Made by a program: the position numbers and the translations under genes. Source: an uncultured Aquimarina sp. (lineage in GTDB: Bacteria > Bacteroidota > Bacteroidia > Flavobacteriales > Flavobacteriaceae). From it: 64,000 nucleotides of DNA. The stretch lies in NCBI GenBank assembly GCA_947492105.1, contig CANLMN010000001.1, forward strand, positions 372,001-436,000. The letters run 5' to 3'. The notes under the pieces are model-generated. The model worked only from the letters and a program-made list of their open reading frames with translations, made no database searches and was not told where the DNA came from. Shown here one piece after another: positions 48,850 through 58,607 of this stretch. Numbering within the stretch: position 1 is the first letter of the stretch; each line of letters opens with the position of its first letter.

Positions 48850-49011
48850 TATATTTTTTTAAAAATAGAAGTATTCTTTTGTTGCTTTATCATCAAATAC
48901 AAGTCAAAATAGTGTAAATAATTCGTTTATGCAATACAACCATTTTTCCAAAACACAAACGCAGCTATTGTATAAACCTTATTTGAAGCTTTTAAGTATC
49001 AAAATGTCCTT

Positions 49012-49548
49012 TTATTTTTTCTTGGCACTCTTATTTTTAGGAGGATATTTGGTTAATGACTTTCCTAGAACTTTTTCAAAAAAGACCGCCCGTGCACTGG
49101 GAGCCTGCTTTGGGTAAAAACGTTTTTCGGCCACAGCCTGCCATACCAATTCATCTTTTTGGACATCTACAAAATCCATTGTAACTTCCATAAAGGTCAC
49201 TGGTCCACCGATAGGGATGCCACCACCCAGACCAATATTAAGACCACCTCCGCCACCACCTAGCCCCACCCCAACATTGGTATTCGATGCTTCTTTACGG
49301 GTTTTGGTGTTGAAATTGACATACAGATCAGGTGAATTTGATTTCACCAAACCTTTTGCTAACAACAAGCTATCTGCAACTTTTAGCAAGCGTTTAGTAT
49401 CCAACTCATTGAGTCCGCTTTGCATTTCGGGAAAAAAATTATACGTCTTGTATTCCAAAAAATCTTGTTGTTCATCATAATCATGTATCACCTTGGTCAT
49501 GCCACATGAAATCAAAAACAAGAACATAAAAAAAGTCATGTACTTCAT
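49012..49548 (-). CDS. DUF4136 lipoprotein
   Basis: 178 aa. Lipobox FLISCGMT (Cys15). DUF4136 pattern: DYDEQQDFLEYKTYNFFPEM near the N-terminus, DLYVNFNTKTRKE in the middle, a glycine-rich loop (GVGLGGGGGGLNIGLGGGIP) and MDFVDVQKDELVWQAVAEKR near the end. Envelope lipoprotein of unknown function, common in Bacteroidota and proteobacteria. The C-terminus is basic (KYPPKNKSAKKK). Confidence 0.85.
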   Translation of the reverse strand: MKYMTFFMFLFLISCGMTKVIHDYDEQQDFLEYKTYNFFPEMQSGLNELDTKRLLKVADSLLLAKGLVKSNSPDLYVNFNTKTRKEASNTNVGVGLGGGGGGLNIGLGGGIPIGGPVTFMEVTMDFVDVQKDELVWQAVAEKRFYPKQAPSARAVFFEKVLGKSLTKYPPKNKSAKKK

Positions 49549-49595
49549 AAGAATAGATTTATACCCGTTGGACTGTGAATTTATCTAAAAAAAAA

Positions 49596-49749
49596 CGCCT
49601 TTTTATATATAATATCAAATTAGCTTCTTTTTCTACTTTTTTCACTAAAAAAATAAAACCCTAGTCACGGCTGTTCTCAAATTTTATAGTTCAAACTGGT
49701 GAGAGGTAGTTCAATTATTTTAGCCGACCGTTACATTTTAACTGGTATA
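49596..49749 (-). repeat. Foldback (MITE-like) element, degenerate copy
   Basis: Similar over most of its length to 49746-49913 in the same orientation, ending GTTACATTTTAACTGGTATA. The left boundary is uncertain by about ten bases. It abuts the next copy, sharing TATA. Confidence 0.6.
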
Positions 49750-49913
49750 AAACCATTTAAAAAATAATTCTAGGCTAATAATTCGGCTCTTTTTCTACTA
49801 TTTTTTTGCTATAAAATTAAATCGTAACTAAGGCTATGCTTGAATTTTATAGCTCAATCTAGCGAAAAATAGTTCAAATTATTTTAGTCGACCCTTATAT
49901 TTTAACTGGTATA
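49746..49913 (-). repeat. Foldback (MITE-like) element, 168 bp
   Basis: Reverse-orientation copy of the element at 45281-45445, running from TATAAAACCATTT to TTTTAACTGGTATA. An inner palindrome GCTATAAAATT ... AATTTTATAGC flanks the centre CGTAACTAAGGCTATGCTTG. No coding capacity. Confidence 0.75.
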
Positions 49914-50104
49914 ACAAACTCAAAATCCAACTAATCGTATTAAAAAAATAGGCTTCAAATAGTGTACCAAATTCTGCTAAAATTTTCAATCATTATTCTC
50001 ACCTCAACAAAAAATTAAGCTAAAATGCTATCAATAAGTAAATAAACTAACCACTCTGACCTTATCCTTTTTTTGACAATAAGACATCATTCATCATCGC
50101 ATAC

Positions 50105-50173
50105 TCTTTAAAAAATAATTACATCCTAATAATTAGTTGCTATTTTGAACTACAATTACATTTTAACTAGTAA
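50105..50173 (-). repeat. Internally deleted foldback relative
   Basis: About 69 bases that keep both ends of the family (TTTAAAAAATAATTACATCC, AATAATTAGTTGC, and ACATTTTAACTAGTAATA) but lack the centre. This fits an internal deletion derivative. Confidence 0.45.
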
Positions 50174-50330
50174 TAGTCAAATAAGATTCTGATTATTACT
50201 GCTACCACTATTTTTGATCAACGAGCAATCATTTTTAGTAGATCTATCTAGTACCAAAAGAAGTCACAGTTACAGCAAAACTTCTATTTGGACACCAAAA
50301 TAGCAGAAAAGATAGTCCAGAAATGGTTGG

Positions 50331-51338
50331 CTATGCCTCTTCTGCATTCAACATTTTCCAAAGTCGATCTTTGAGTTCCATCATTCCTAACTGGGCTATC
50401 GAAGAAATAAAAAGATAAGGCACCCCCAATTTGGCATCCAATTCTGCTTTTAGTTCCGTTTGCAACTCCTCATCGAGCATATCACATTTGGAAACAGCTA
50501 CCAAACGCTCTTTGTCTAATAGTTCGGGATTATAACGTCGGAGTTCATCTAAAAGAATTTCGTATTGTTTCTGTATATCTGGTGCATCTGCAGGAATTAG
50601 AAAAAGGAGCGTAGAATTACGCTCGATATGTCTCAAAAAACGATGTCCTATACCTTTTCCTTCTGCTGCTCCCTCGATAATCCCAGGGATATCAGCAATC
50701 ACAAAAGTCTGGAAATCACGATACTCAACGATTCCCAAATTTGGTTTGAGTGTGGTAAATTCGTAATCCGCAATTTTGGGTTTTGCAGAGGTAATCACAG
50801 ACAGCAATGTTGATTTTCCTGCATTAGGAAAACCTACCAGCCCTACATCTGCCAAAATTTTGAGTTCTAATGTAATACTAATCTCCTGACCAGGAATCCC
50901 TGGCTGTGCATAACGAGGTGTTTGATTCACAGAATTCTTGAAATGCCAGTTGCCACGACCTCCCATACCACCTTGTCCAACGATAATTTCTTGTCCTATC
51001 TCCGTAATCTCATGTAGTACTTCTTGTGTTTCTGTGTCCCGTATGACCGTCCCCAGTGGCACATCAACATAGACATCCTGACCATCCGCTCCAGTACTAC
51101 GGTTTTTGCTTCCATGCTCACCATGTCCTGCTTTGAGATGTCGTTTGAATTTGAGATGTAGCAATGTCCACATATTTGGATTAGCCCGAAAGATCACATG
51201 TCCTCCTCGGCCTCCATCCCCACCATCAGGGCCTCCTTTGGTAATATATTTTTCTCTGTGTAAATGTACAGAACCCTTTCCTCCGTTTCCGGAAGTCACG
51301 TGCAACTTTACGTAATCTACAAAATTCCCTTCTGTCAT
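50331..51338 (-). CDS. obgE: Ribosome-assembly GTPase Obg
   Basis: 335 aa. Glycine-rich Obg fold at residues 1-158 ([36 protein letters not shown]), followed by the G domain: [14 protein letters not shown] (G1), [15 protein letters not shown] (G3) and SKCDML (G4 in place of NKxD, usual for this phylum). There is no C-terminal OCT domain, also normal for Bacteroidota. It acts in late 50S assembly and stress response. It lies 77 bases after adk, in the same direction. Confidence 0.96.
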   Translation of the reverse strand: MTEGNFVDYVKLHVTSGNGGKGSVHLHREKYITKGGPDGGDGGRGGHVIFRANPNMWTLLHLKFKRHLKAGHGEHGSKNRSTGADGQDVYVDVPLGTVIRDTETQEVLHEITEIGQEIIVGQGGMGGRGNWHFKNSVNQTPRYAQPGIPGQEISITLELKILADVGLVGFPNAGKSTLLSVITSAKPKIADYEFTTLKPNLGIVEYRDFQTFVIADIPGIIEGAAEGKGIGHRFLRHIERNSTLLFLIPADAPDIQKQYEILLDELRRYNPELLDKERLVAVSKCDMLDEELQTELKAELDAKLGVPYLFISSIAQLGMMELKDRLWKMLNAEEA

Positions 51339-51415
51339 CTTCTTTTGATTTTTGGTTTATCGTTGGTTGTTTTAATCTTGATGATTAACAGCTCACACCA
51401 AAACCATAAAATAGT

Positions 51416-51988
51416 TTATAAACTATCTATTGCAGCACTAAGCCTATCAGTTATATCACCAACACTTCCAACACCATCTACACCATGATATTTGTTTTGT
51501 TTTTGATAATACTCTTTTAGTATTGCTGTCTCGTTGTAATAAACTTTGATTCGATTTCTTATGACTTCTTCATCGGCATCATCAGCACGACCTGATGTTT
51601 TGCCTCTATTCAATAGACGTTGAACCAATACCTCATCATCCACCTCTAGTGCTACCATTGCACTAATCTCTGTCTCTTTGTCTTTTAGCAAAACTTCCAA
51701 AACTTCTGCTTGCGCCTCTGTTCGCGGAAAACCGTCAAAAATAAAACCATTAGCATCTGGGTTCTTATCTACCTCGGCACTAAGCATGTTGATTGTCACT
51801 TCGTCAGGAACCAATTGTCCTTTGTCTATATAGGATTTGGCCAAGGAACCTAACTCGGTAGCATTTTTGATATTAAATCGGAACACATCCCCTGTAGAAA
51901 TATGCACCAAATTATATTTTTCTTTAAGAACTTCGGCTTGTGTTCCTTTTCCGGCCCCTGGAGGGCCAAATAACACTAAATTTGTCAT
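51416..51988 (-). CDS. adk: Adenylate kinase
   Basis: 190 aa from ATG 51988 (MTNLVLFGPPGAGKGTQAEV), chosen because the P-loop GPPGAGKGT then starts at the usual residue 8; the frame is open a further eight codons upstream (MKTIKQIS). Other motifs: FDGFPRTEAQAE and the short lid RLLNRGKTSGRADDADEEVI, so this is the short form with no zinc lid. It balances AMP, ADP and ATP. A -7 box lies about 32 bases upstream, divergent from purK. Confidence 0.96.
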   Translation of the reverse strand: MTNLVLFGPPGAGKGTQAEVLKEKYNLVHISTGDVFRFNIKNATELGSLAKSYIDKGQLVPDEVTINMLSAEVDKNPDANGFIFDGFPRTEAQAEVLEVLLKDKETEISAMVALEVDDEVLVQRLLNRGKTSGRADDADEEVIRNRIKVYYNETAILKEYYQKQNKYHGVDGVGSVGDITDRLSAAIDSL

Positions 51989-52019
51989 GCTTATTTGTTT
52001 TATTGTTTTCACAAAGGCG

Positions 52020-52027
52020 CAAAGGTA
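52020..52027 (-). promoter_or_regulatory. -7 promoter box of adk
   Basis: Minus-strand TACCTTTG fits TAnnTTTG. A TTG lies 22 bases further upstream as a possible -33 element. The mRNA leader before adk would be about 25 bases. Confidence 0.55.
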
Positions 52028-52105
52028 CTAATTACTTACAAGAAATCTCCAAGAATATCTTATGCATTTATATCCTGATCATTCGAGATTTTGAGGGTAA
52101 TAAAG

Positions 52106-52113
52106 TATTTTTG
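52106..52113 (+). promoter_or_regulatory. -7 promoter box of purK
   Basis: TATTTTTG on the plus strand fits TAnnTTTG, 42 bases before the purK ATG. A clear -33 at standard spacing was not found. Confidence 0.45.
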
Positions 52114-52155
52114 TGCCACACAGAATTTTATGAATGCAATTTGAAAAACCGTTAC

Positions 52156-53331
52156 ATGAACAACTACTTTTCATCAGATTTTAAACTTGGAATACTTGGA
52201 GGAGGACAATTAGGCAAAATGTTGCTTTACGAAACTCGTAAATTTGACATCCAGACATACGTTCTGGATCCTGGTAACGAAGCTCCTAGTAAAATCGGAT
52301 GTGATTATTTTGAACAAGGGGATCTCAATGATTATGATACTGTATATCATTTTGGCAAAAAAGTAGATCTCTTAACTTTTGAAATCGAAGGTGTCAATAT
52401 TGACGCTCTAGAACAACTCGAAAAAGAAGGAATCACTGTATACCCTTCTTCAAAAACGCTTCGCAACATCCAAAATAAGGGTACACAAAAGCTTTTTTAC
52501 CAAAAGCATCACATACCTACTGCTGATTTTAAAACGTTCGCTACTAAAGAAGCTCTAGAAAACGCCTACAACACCAAAGAGATTACAGTTCCTTTTGTCT
52601 GGAAAAGTACACAAGGAGGTTATGATGGCAAAGGAGTCTCTGTCATAAAATCACAAGAAGATCTCAAAAAATTACCCGATACAGAATGTATTGCAGAAAC
52701 AATGATTGCTTTCAAAAATGAACTAGCTGTCATCGTAGCACGTAATCCCGCAGGACAGATTGCTACGTATCCTGTAGTAGAAATGGAGTTCCATCCAGAG
52801 GCAAATCAGGTAGAATATGTGATCTGTCCTGCCAGAATCGATCAATCTATAGCCGAAAAAGCTCGGGCTGTTGCCACCAAGGTTTCTGAAGCCTTTGAGC
52901 ATGTAGGATTACTGGCTGTAGAGCTATTCCAGACGCAAGATGACCAAATTCTAGTCAATGAAGTCGCACCTCGCCCTCATAATAGTGGTCACTATAGTAT
53001 AGAGGGTAGTTACACCAATCAGTTTGAACAACACTTGAGAGCTATCCTAGAACTACCCTTGGGTAATACTGCAAGCAAAGTTGGCGGCATTATGGTCAAT
53101 CTTACCGGTGCAGAAGGATATGAAGGGGATGTCCATTATAAGAATATCACCGAGATCATGAAATTAGATGGTGTGACACCTCATATTTATGGCAAACGTA
53201 GCACACGCCCTTTTCGAAAAATGGGACATGTCACTATCGTGAACAAGGATATTGAAAAAGCACGAGTTATTGCCGAACAAGTAAAGAATACCATCGAGGT
53301 TATAAGTCTACAGAAAATAACACCAGCCTAA
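52156..53331 (+). CDS. purK: N5-carboxyaminoimidazole ribonucleotide synthase
   Basis: 391 aa from ATG 52156 (MNNYFSSDFKLGILGGGQLG); the frame is open upstream but that part overlaps adk and its promoter and is not typical. ATP-grasp enzyme of purine synthesis that converts AIR plus bicarbonate and ATP to N5-CAIR. Motifs: LGILGGGQLGKMLLYETRKF (N-terminal Rossmann), FVWKSTQGGYDGKGVSVIKS, LVNEVAPRPHNSGHYSIEGS. It sits 77 bases before purE, which uses its product. Confidence 0.96.
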   Translation: MNNYFSSDFKLGILGGGQLGKMLLYETRKFDIQTYVLDPGNEAPSKIGCDYFEQGDLNDYDTVYHFGKKVDLLTFEIEGVNIDALEQLEKEGITVYPSSKTLRNIQNKGTQKLFYQKHHIPTADFKTFATKEALENAYNTKEITVPFVWKSTQGGYDGKGVSVIKSQEDLKKLPDTECIAETMIAFKNELAVIVARNPAGQIATYPVVEMEFHPEANQVEYVICPARIDQSIAEKARAVATKVSEAFEHVGLLAVELFQTQDDQILVNEVAPRPHNSGHYSIEGSYTNQFEQHLRAILELPLGNTASKVGGIMVNLTGAEGYEGDVHYKNITEIMKLDGVTPHIYGKRSTRPFRKMGHVTIVNKDIEKARVIAEQVKNTIEVISLQKITPA

Positions 53332-53408
53332 GACCATAAACAACTACACATTAACGAAAATGTTATTCCTTTTTGGATCAAAAATAAAAAATTCTAAACA
53401 TAGAAAAA

Positions 53409-53894
53409 ATGAGTAAAGTAGGAATTATTATGGGTAGCACAAGCGACCTGCCAATCATGCAACAAGCGGCTGATATATTAGAACAGTTTGGTATCGAAAT
53501 TGAACTAGATATTGTCTCTGCGCATAGAACTCCTGAAAAATTATTTGATTACGGAAAAAATGCGCACACCAGAGGCATCAAAGTAATTATTGCGGGTGCT
53601 GGTGGAGCAGCACATTTACCTGGAATGGTAGCTTCTTTATCGCCACTGCCCGTAATAGGTGTTCCTGTAAAATCCAGAAACTCCATTGATGGATGGGACT
53701 CTGTACTATCCATACTACAAATGCCTGGAGGAGTTCCTGTAGCAACTGTTGCACTAGATGGCGCCCAAAATGCAGGTATTCTCGCTGCTCAAATTATCGG
53801 ATCGGCAAACCCTTTGATACTAGAAAAAGTCTTAAATTATAAGGAAGGACTAAAACAAAAAGTCTTAGATGGAGCTAAAAGCGTAAAGAAGTAA
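53409..53894 (+). CDS. purE: N5-CAIR mutase
   Basis: 161 aa. Moves the carboxyl group of N5-CAIR to give CAIR. Class I PurE motifs: VGIIMGSTSDLPIMQQAADI, VSAHRTPEKLFDYG with the conserved SAHRTP, and IAGAGGAAHLPGMVASLSPL. It is in one operon with purK and followed by a terminator 64 bases later. Confidence 0.97.
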   Translation: MSKVGIIMGSTSDLPIMQQAADILEQFGIEIELDIVSAHRTPEKLFDYGKNAHTRGIKVIIAGAGGAAHLPGMVASLSPLPVIGVPVKSRNSIDGWDSVLSILQMPGGVPVATVALDGAQNAGILAAQIIGSANPLILEKVLNYKEGLKQKVLDGAKSVKK

Positions 53895-53956
53895 ATCCCC
53901 TTCCGTGTCTTAGTTTCTCATAGACCATACACTGGTCGAAAAAATAGTTAAAAAAA

Positions 53957-53989
53957 GGAAAGAGCTACCCAGGCGGATAGCTCTTTTTT
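53957..53989 (+). terminator. Intrinsic terminator after purE
   Basis: AAAGAGCTA (53959-53967), loop of ten bases, TAGCTCTTT (53978-53986), then more T to 53989. Classic factor-independent terminator of the purK-purE operon. Confidence 0.88.
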
Positions 53990-54359
53990 ATGGTCTTGCT
54001 CTGTTAAGAAAAAATTATAATATATTAACCAACTTAAATACATCACACAAAATCGTTACAAGACCAGTAAATTTAGTCATACCTCTATGACCTAAAATTG
54101 TTATTAACCAACACGGTAAAATTACTAAAAACATTTTAATTACACCGACAAAAACAGTGTTTTTTCGACAAAATACACCTTCTATTCGTTTAGTAGACCC
54201 GTAACATGCGAAAAATCTACACATTAGCAGCACTATTTCTTTTGTAAAAAAAATGAACTTTACACGCAATGGCACGATATCATAAACACGAAAAGGTTGT
54301 AGTTAAACCTCAATCCTTTACGCTATTTCATTAAATATAAATAAAACTTAGCTAAAAAC

Positions 54360-54388
54360 AAAAAGAGCCACAAAATTGTGACTCTTTC
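54360..54388. terminator. Orphan terminator-like hairpin
   Basis: AAAGAGCCACAA pairs with TTGTGACTCTTT with one mismatch, followed by TCC. It lies 220 bases before the M3 peptidase with no gene just upstream on either strand, so it may end a small RNA or be a remnant. Confidence 0.45.
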
Positions 54389-54610
54389 CATATATTTGAC
54401 CTTTCCCATAAAGCAACAAAAACCATCGACCTTCCAAAATGACAATTATAGTTTACTTTAGGGTTTGACAAGGTCAACTCTTAAAACCGATATAAAATTA
54501 CATTGAATTAGAAGCATAATAAAAAACAACAACAATTTTACGTACAACAATCGATGAAATACATTTTTTTTCGACAAAAAACATTTTAATCACTAAATAC
54601 AAGTTTTTTC

Positions 54611-56638
54611 ATGGAAAATCCATTAAAAAGATCATTTGATACAGCTCCTTTTTCTCAGCTAGACACTACTCATTTTTTACCTGCTATTAAAGAAGCTATT
54701 ACTATTGCAAAAAAAGAAATCGACGCTATTGCAACAGCCGCTCAAGCTCCAACCTTTGAAAACACCATTGAAGCACTCGATTATACAGGAGAGCAATTAG
54801 ATGCTGTAACCAGTATCTTCTTTAACCTAAATAGTGCCGAGACCAACGAAGAAATACAAAAGATCGCTCAAGAGTTGTCACCACTACTCTCAGAATTCCG
54901 CAATGACATTGCACTCAACACCACTTTATTTGCGCGCATCGAGGCTGTATATCAGCAACAAAAAGAGCTCACTCTAACGCCTGAGCAAGCAACACTGTTG
55001 GACAAAAAATACAAATCTTTTGCTCGGAATGGTGCGAATCTCCCCGAAGAGCAACAATCACAGCTACGAAGCATAGACAAAGAACTTTCTACGCTTACAC
55101 TCAAGTTTGGTGAAAATGTGCTCGCAGAGACAAATAAATTTGAAATGCATCTTACAGAAGTTCGGGATCTTGATGGTCTTCCGGAAGGAGCCAAAGAAGC
55201 TGCAAAGGCATTGGCTACTGCAAAAGAAAAAGAAGGTTGGTTGATCACTCTGGATTATCCTAGCTATATTCCATTTATGAAATATGCTACCAATAGAGCG
55301 TTGCGAAAAAAACTAGCGCTTGCCTTTGGCGCTCGTGCTTTTCATAAAGATGCGTTGGATAATCAAAAACACATCTTGCGTATCACAAAATTACGTTATG
55401 ATCGTGCAAAACTTCTGGGATACGAGTCTCATGCTCATTTTGTACTAGAAGAACGTATGGCAGAAACACCCCAAAAAGTGATTTCATTTTTGGAAGAATT
55501 ACTTGACAAAGCCAAACCTGCAGCCTTGAAAGAGTTCCAGGAATTAGAGACATTTGCAAAAAATCTTGATGGCATCGATCAATTGCAAAAATGGGACAGC
55601 GCCTACTATACCGAAAAACTAAAACAAGAGCGTTTTGAGCTCGATGACGAAGTCTTGAAACCTTATTTCAAGCTTGAAAATGTGATCCAAGGGGTTTTTG
55701 TGATTGCTCAAAAGCTTTTTGGATTACATTTTTCCAAAAATCAAACCGCAGACACCTATCATGATGAAGTAATGGTATATGACGTTACAGACTCCAACGG
55801 AGAAGCAGTAGCATTATTCTATGCTGATTTTCATCCAAGATCTGGAAAAAGAGGTGGTGCTTGGATGACTTCTTACAGGCCTCAAAAACGCAAAAATGGC
55901 ATTAATGAGAGACCACAGGTTTCCATTGTTTGTAATTTTACAAAACCCACTCCTAGCAAACCCTCTTTACTAACCTTTAATGAGGTTACTACCCTTTTTC
56001 ATGAATTTGGACATGCCTTGCATGGGATGTTAGCCGATACTACATACCCTTCACTATCCGGAACTAGCGTTTATTGGGATTTTGTAGAACTCCCTAGTCA
56101 AATTTTTGAAAACTGGTGTTATGAAAAAGAAGCATTAGCGCTGTTTGCTACACACTATAAAACGGGTGAAGTTATCCCCATGGAGTTGGTAGAGAAAATT
56201 AAAGACTCAGCTACTTTTCAGGAAGGCATCGCTACATTGCGTCAAATAAGCTTTGGATTACTAGATATGGCATGGCATGCCACAGACCCAAGTACAATCG
56301 CAGACGTAAAAGCATACGAAAAAACTGTATTTGAAAAAACCTCTTTGTATCCAGATGTTGCAGAAAACTGTATGAGTACTTCTTTTTCTCATATCTTTCA
56401 AGGAGGGTATTCTGCAGGATATTATTCATATAAATGGGCAGAGGTATTAGATGCCGATGCTTTTGAATATTTTAAGGAACAAGGTGTTTTTGATCAAGAA
56501 GTTGCGCAAAAATTTGCTACACATATACTTTCCAAAGGAGGTACAGAACATCCTATGACACTATATAAACGTTTCCGCGGAAAAGCTCCAAAACCAGAAG
56601 CATTACTCAAACGTGCGGGGCTACTGCCAGAAGCCTAG
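54611..56638 (+). CDS. M3-family zinc oligopeptidase (Dcp/OpdA type)
   Basis: 675 aa, no signal peptide, so cytoplasmic. N-terminal helical domain (FDTAPFSQLDTTHFLPAIKE), and the zinc motif LFHEFGHALHGML at about residues 463-475 with the third ligand in SQIFENWCYE. FHPRSGKRGGAW is another M3 signature. It degrades short peptides, including those released during protein turnover. Peptidyl-dipeptidase (Dcp) or oligopeptidase A activity cannot be told apart by eye. It is alone, with a terminator-like hairpin beyond it that serves the opposing gene. Confidence 0.93.
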   Translation: MENPLKRSFDTAPFSQLDTTHFLPAIKEAITIAKKEIDAIATAAQAPTFENTIEALDYTGEQLDAVTSIFFNLNSAETNEEIQKIAQELSPLLSEFRNDIALNTTLFARIEAVYQQQKELTLTPEQATLLDKKYKSFARNGANLPEEQQSQLRSIDKELSTLTLKFGENVLAETNKFEMHLTEVRDLDGLPEGAKEAAKALATAKEKEGWLITLDYPSYIPFMKYATNRALRKKLALAFGARAFHKDALDNQKHILRITKLRYDRAKLLGYESHAHFVLEERMAETPQKVISFLEELLDKAKPAALKEFQELETFAKNLDGIDQLQKWDSAYYTEKLKQERFELDDEVLKPYFKLENVIQGVFVIAQKLFGLHFSKNQTADTYHDEVMVYDVTDSNGEAVALFYADFHPRSGKRGGAWMTSYRPQKRKNGINERPQVSIVCNFTKPTPSKPSLLTFNEVTTLFHEFGHALHGMLADTTYPSLSGTSVYWDFVELPSQIFENWCYEKEALALFATHYKTGEVIPMELVEKIKDSATFQEGIATLRQISFGLLDMAWHATDPSTIADVKAYEKTVFEKTSLYPDVAENCMSTSFSHIFQGGYSAGYYSYKWAEVLDADAFEYFKEQGVFDQEVAQKFATHILSKGGTEHPMTLYKRFRGKAPKPEALLKRAGLLPEA

Positions 56639-56684
56639 CAACTGATAGCTTTGAATTCTTTGCAAAGAGTCCAAACAGCAATCA

Positions 56685-56729
56685 CAAAAAAAGCAAAGCG
56701 GATGTTATACCATATGATAACATCCGCTT
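56685..56729 (-). terminator. Terminator of the M28 peptidase gene
   Basis: AAGCGGATGTTAT (56696-56708) pairs perfectly with ATAACATCCGCTT (56717-56729); loop of eight bases. On the minus strand it is followed by TGCTTTTTTTG. It sits between the two convergent peptidase genes, and the plus-strand side has an A-run instead of T, so it serves mainly the minus strand. Confidence 0.85.
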
Positions 56730-56789
56730 CAAAAAAAAATCATTCAGGCACAAAAGTCCCTTGATTATTCCTTTGTATTCTAAGGGGTT

Positions 56790-58607
56790 TTATTTCTTTA
56801 TAAAACTTTTGTTGAGTATTCCACTATCTGTATATAGACGAACAAAATAAACTCCCGCTGCATAACTGGTCAAATCCAGTTTTACTTCATTTGAGGTCAT
56901 CATAATTTCTTGTACTATATTCCCTTTTATATCAATAAGCAGTAAGTTGGGCTTGGATATAGTTTTTCCCACCTGTACTGTAATTATATGATCCACCACC
57001 GGATTTGGATAAAGTTTGAAACCAGCATTATCTTCTATCAAATTATTGAGCAAATTATCACTTCTGTTGGCGGTTGTAGTTCCGCAAGCTCCAATATTAT
57101 CCCAAGTAGCATCAGCTTTGCGCTCAAACAAGTTTCCTTGAAACGTTACCTTATCTCCTACACTATATTGGTTCGCTTCATTAAAAGAAACCACACCTGC
57201 ACAAATATCCAATACCTCTGGTTGAGCGAGCGTTCCACAAGAACCAACATTCTCCCAGTTGAATACTCTACGTATGTACAAATCTCCTCTAAAAGTGACT
57301 TTATCTCCTGTATTATATACGACTGAGCTATTATACGGAGCAACACCATCACAAATGTCCGTACCACCACCTGTATCTGTCGTAGTGCCGTTACCTATTT
57401 CTATCATATACTCTAATCCTAATTTTGCAAATTTTGCTGCATGTGTAGCATTTGCAGTCGGGAATGCTGCCGAAGTATCTCGTGCCGTATGTATATTGGG
57501 GTTACTTTGACGAAAGCTCGCTTCTGACGGAAAAGAAACATCATATCCTTGCTGTGACCAACTAAAATGATCCGAACACCCATAGTTACATACCGAAGTA
57601 CTATAAGTAAACTGGTGTGTACCCGAGGCATTATACGTATCCATTAACTCAAACAAAAAGTTATTCAATGTGGTACTTGTATAGGTGTCATTATAAATAA
57701 AAACATCATTTGCAGACCCCTTATAGTTTGTCATATCAAATTGTAAATAACTCACTACATTTACATTACGACTTTTGTAATCTTCGGCAATCTCATTAGA
57801 ACCACGAAGTCCTACCTCTTCTGCGCCATAAGCCATGAACTCTATAGTTCGTTTTGGTTTAAAATCCATAGCCATTAACACCCTTGCAATCTCTGTAATG
57901 GTTGCAATACCTGATGCATTATCATCTGCTCCCGGAGCATTTGTTGTTGTACTACCACTTGCAGTAGAATCTATATGTCCACCCATGATGACAAAATCAT
58001 CTGGTTTTTCCGATCCTCTGACCGTCATGACAACCGATGGCATTCCTGTACTTGTATGCTCTACTAGACGTACCGAAACGTCCGTACGACCATTGGCCAA
58101 TTGTTCCCATTTTTTCTTTGTATCTACCACAGCTTGTCGTGCCAATGCTGTCGTATGATAGCGAGTTCCGTAATTTTCTAATTCTACAATTTGATTGGCT
58201 ATATTTAAATTATTCACCAAATCCAACGCCTGACTCACCAGTTCTCCTTGCGTGATTGTATACTTATCAGCACGTTTAGCCTTTGCTCTTTTGCGATTAG
58301 CTACAGCACTAATAGCCTTCATAGCGCGCTGTTCTGAGGGCATGTAGACATAACCTGGACCATGAACTGGCACCGTATGATGCACCTCTTCTGCTCCTTT
58401 TTCTGTTAACATAACCGCACTGGACTGCCCTATAGTTGCTAATACTTTGATTTCTGTTGGATACTTCTCAGATAGCAGAGATGCATTACTTGCATCCATT
58501 GTGGCATAAATGGAAGAGTTCGTAGCAGAAAAAGATTGGGCAGATACGGCACTAGAAAATCCTGATAACGCCAAAAGCGTTATCCCTAAAATGGTATTTT
58601 TCATCAT
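56790..58607 (-). CDS. Secreted M28 aminopeptidase with CBM5/12-like modules and T9SS sorting domain
   Basis: 605 aa. Signal peptide (MMKNTILGITLLALSGFSSA). Inhibitor-like propeptide to about 110, then the M28 domain with zinc and catalytic residues in GGHIDST (His211), GADDNASG (Asp228), GAEEVG (Glu263/264), FDMTNY (Asp291) and PNIHTARDT (His373). Two carbohydrate-binding-type modules follow (about 418-457 and 468-508; DGVAPYNSSVVYNTGDKVTF; AGVVSFNEANQYSVGDKVTF), each closing with W-x-N-x-G-x-C-G. A type A T9SS C-terminal domain (from about 530; KLYPNPVVDHIITVQV) ends in KSFIKK. It is predicted to be secreted and act on extracellular proteins or chitin-associated peptides (inference). Confidence 0.92.
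   Translation of the reverse strand: MMKNTILGITLLALSGFSSAVSAQSFSATNSSIYATMDASNASLLSEKYPTEIKVLATIGQSSAVMLTEKGAEEVHHTVPVHGPGYVYMPSEQRAMKAISAVANRKRAKAKRADKYTITQGELVSQALDLVNNLNIANQIVELENYGTRYHTTALARQAVVDTKKKWEQLANGRTDVSVRLVEHTSTGMPSVVMTVRGSEKPDDFVIMGGHIDSTASGSTTTNAPGADDNASGIATITEIARVLMAMDFKPKRTIEFMAYGAEEVGLRGSNEIAEDYKSRNVNVVSYLQFDMTNYKGSANDVFIYNDTYTSTTLNNFLFELMDTYNASGTHQFTYSTSVCNYGCSDHFSWSQQGYDVSFPSEASFRQSNPNIHTARDTSAAFPTANATHAAKFAKLGLEYMIEIGNGTTTDTGGGTDICDGVAPYNSSVVYNTGDKVTFRGDLYIRRVFNWENVGSCGTLAQPEVLDICAGVVSFNEANQYSVGDKVTFQGNLFERKADATWDNIGACGTTTANRSDNLLNNLIEDNAGFKLYPNPVVDHIITVQVGKTISKPNLLLIDIKGNIVQEIMMTSNEVKLDLTSYAAGVYFVRLYTDSGILNKSFIKK

Larger units (their letters stand above)
49549..50330. 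other. Non-coding spacer filled with foldback repeats
   Basis: No supportable gene. It holds two tandem minus-orientation copies of the foldback element (49596-49749 and 49746-49913, sharing TATA) and a short internally deleted relative (50105-50173). The remainder is AT-rich sequence with no clear promoter or terminator. Confidence 0.6.
53895..54610. other. purE to M3-peptidase spacer
   Basis: 716 AT-rich bases with two hairpins (53957-53989 and 54360-54388) and no convincing gene. An 86-codon minus-strand frame at 54015-54275 was rejected. The second hairpin has no annotated gene just upstream on either strand. Confidence 0.5.

Noticed and set aside
49217-49480. Plus-strand proline-rich frame
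   Set aside because: Antisense of the glycine-rich loop of the DUF4136 lipoprotein.
54015-54275. Minus-strand frame of 86 codons in the purE spacer
   Set aside because: No recognisable domain, no ribosome-binding or promoter context, and composition like the surrounding AT-rich spacer.
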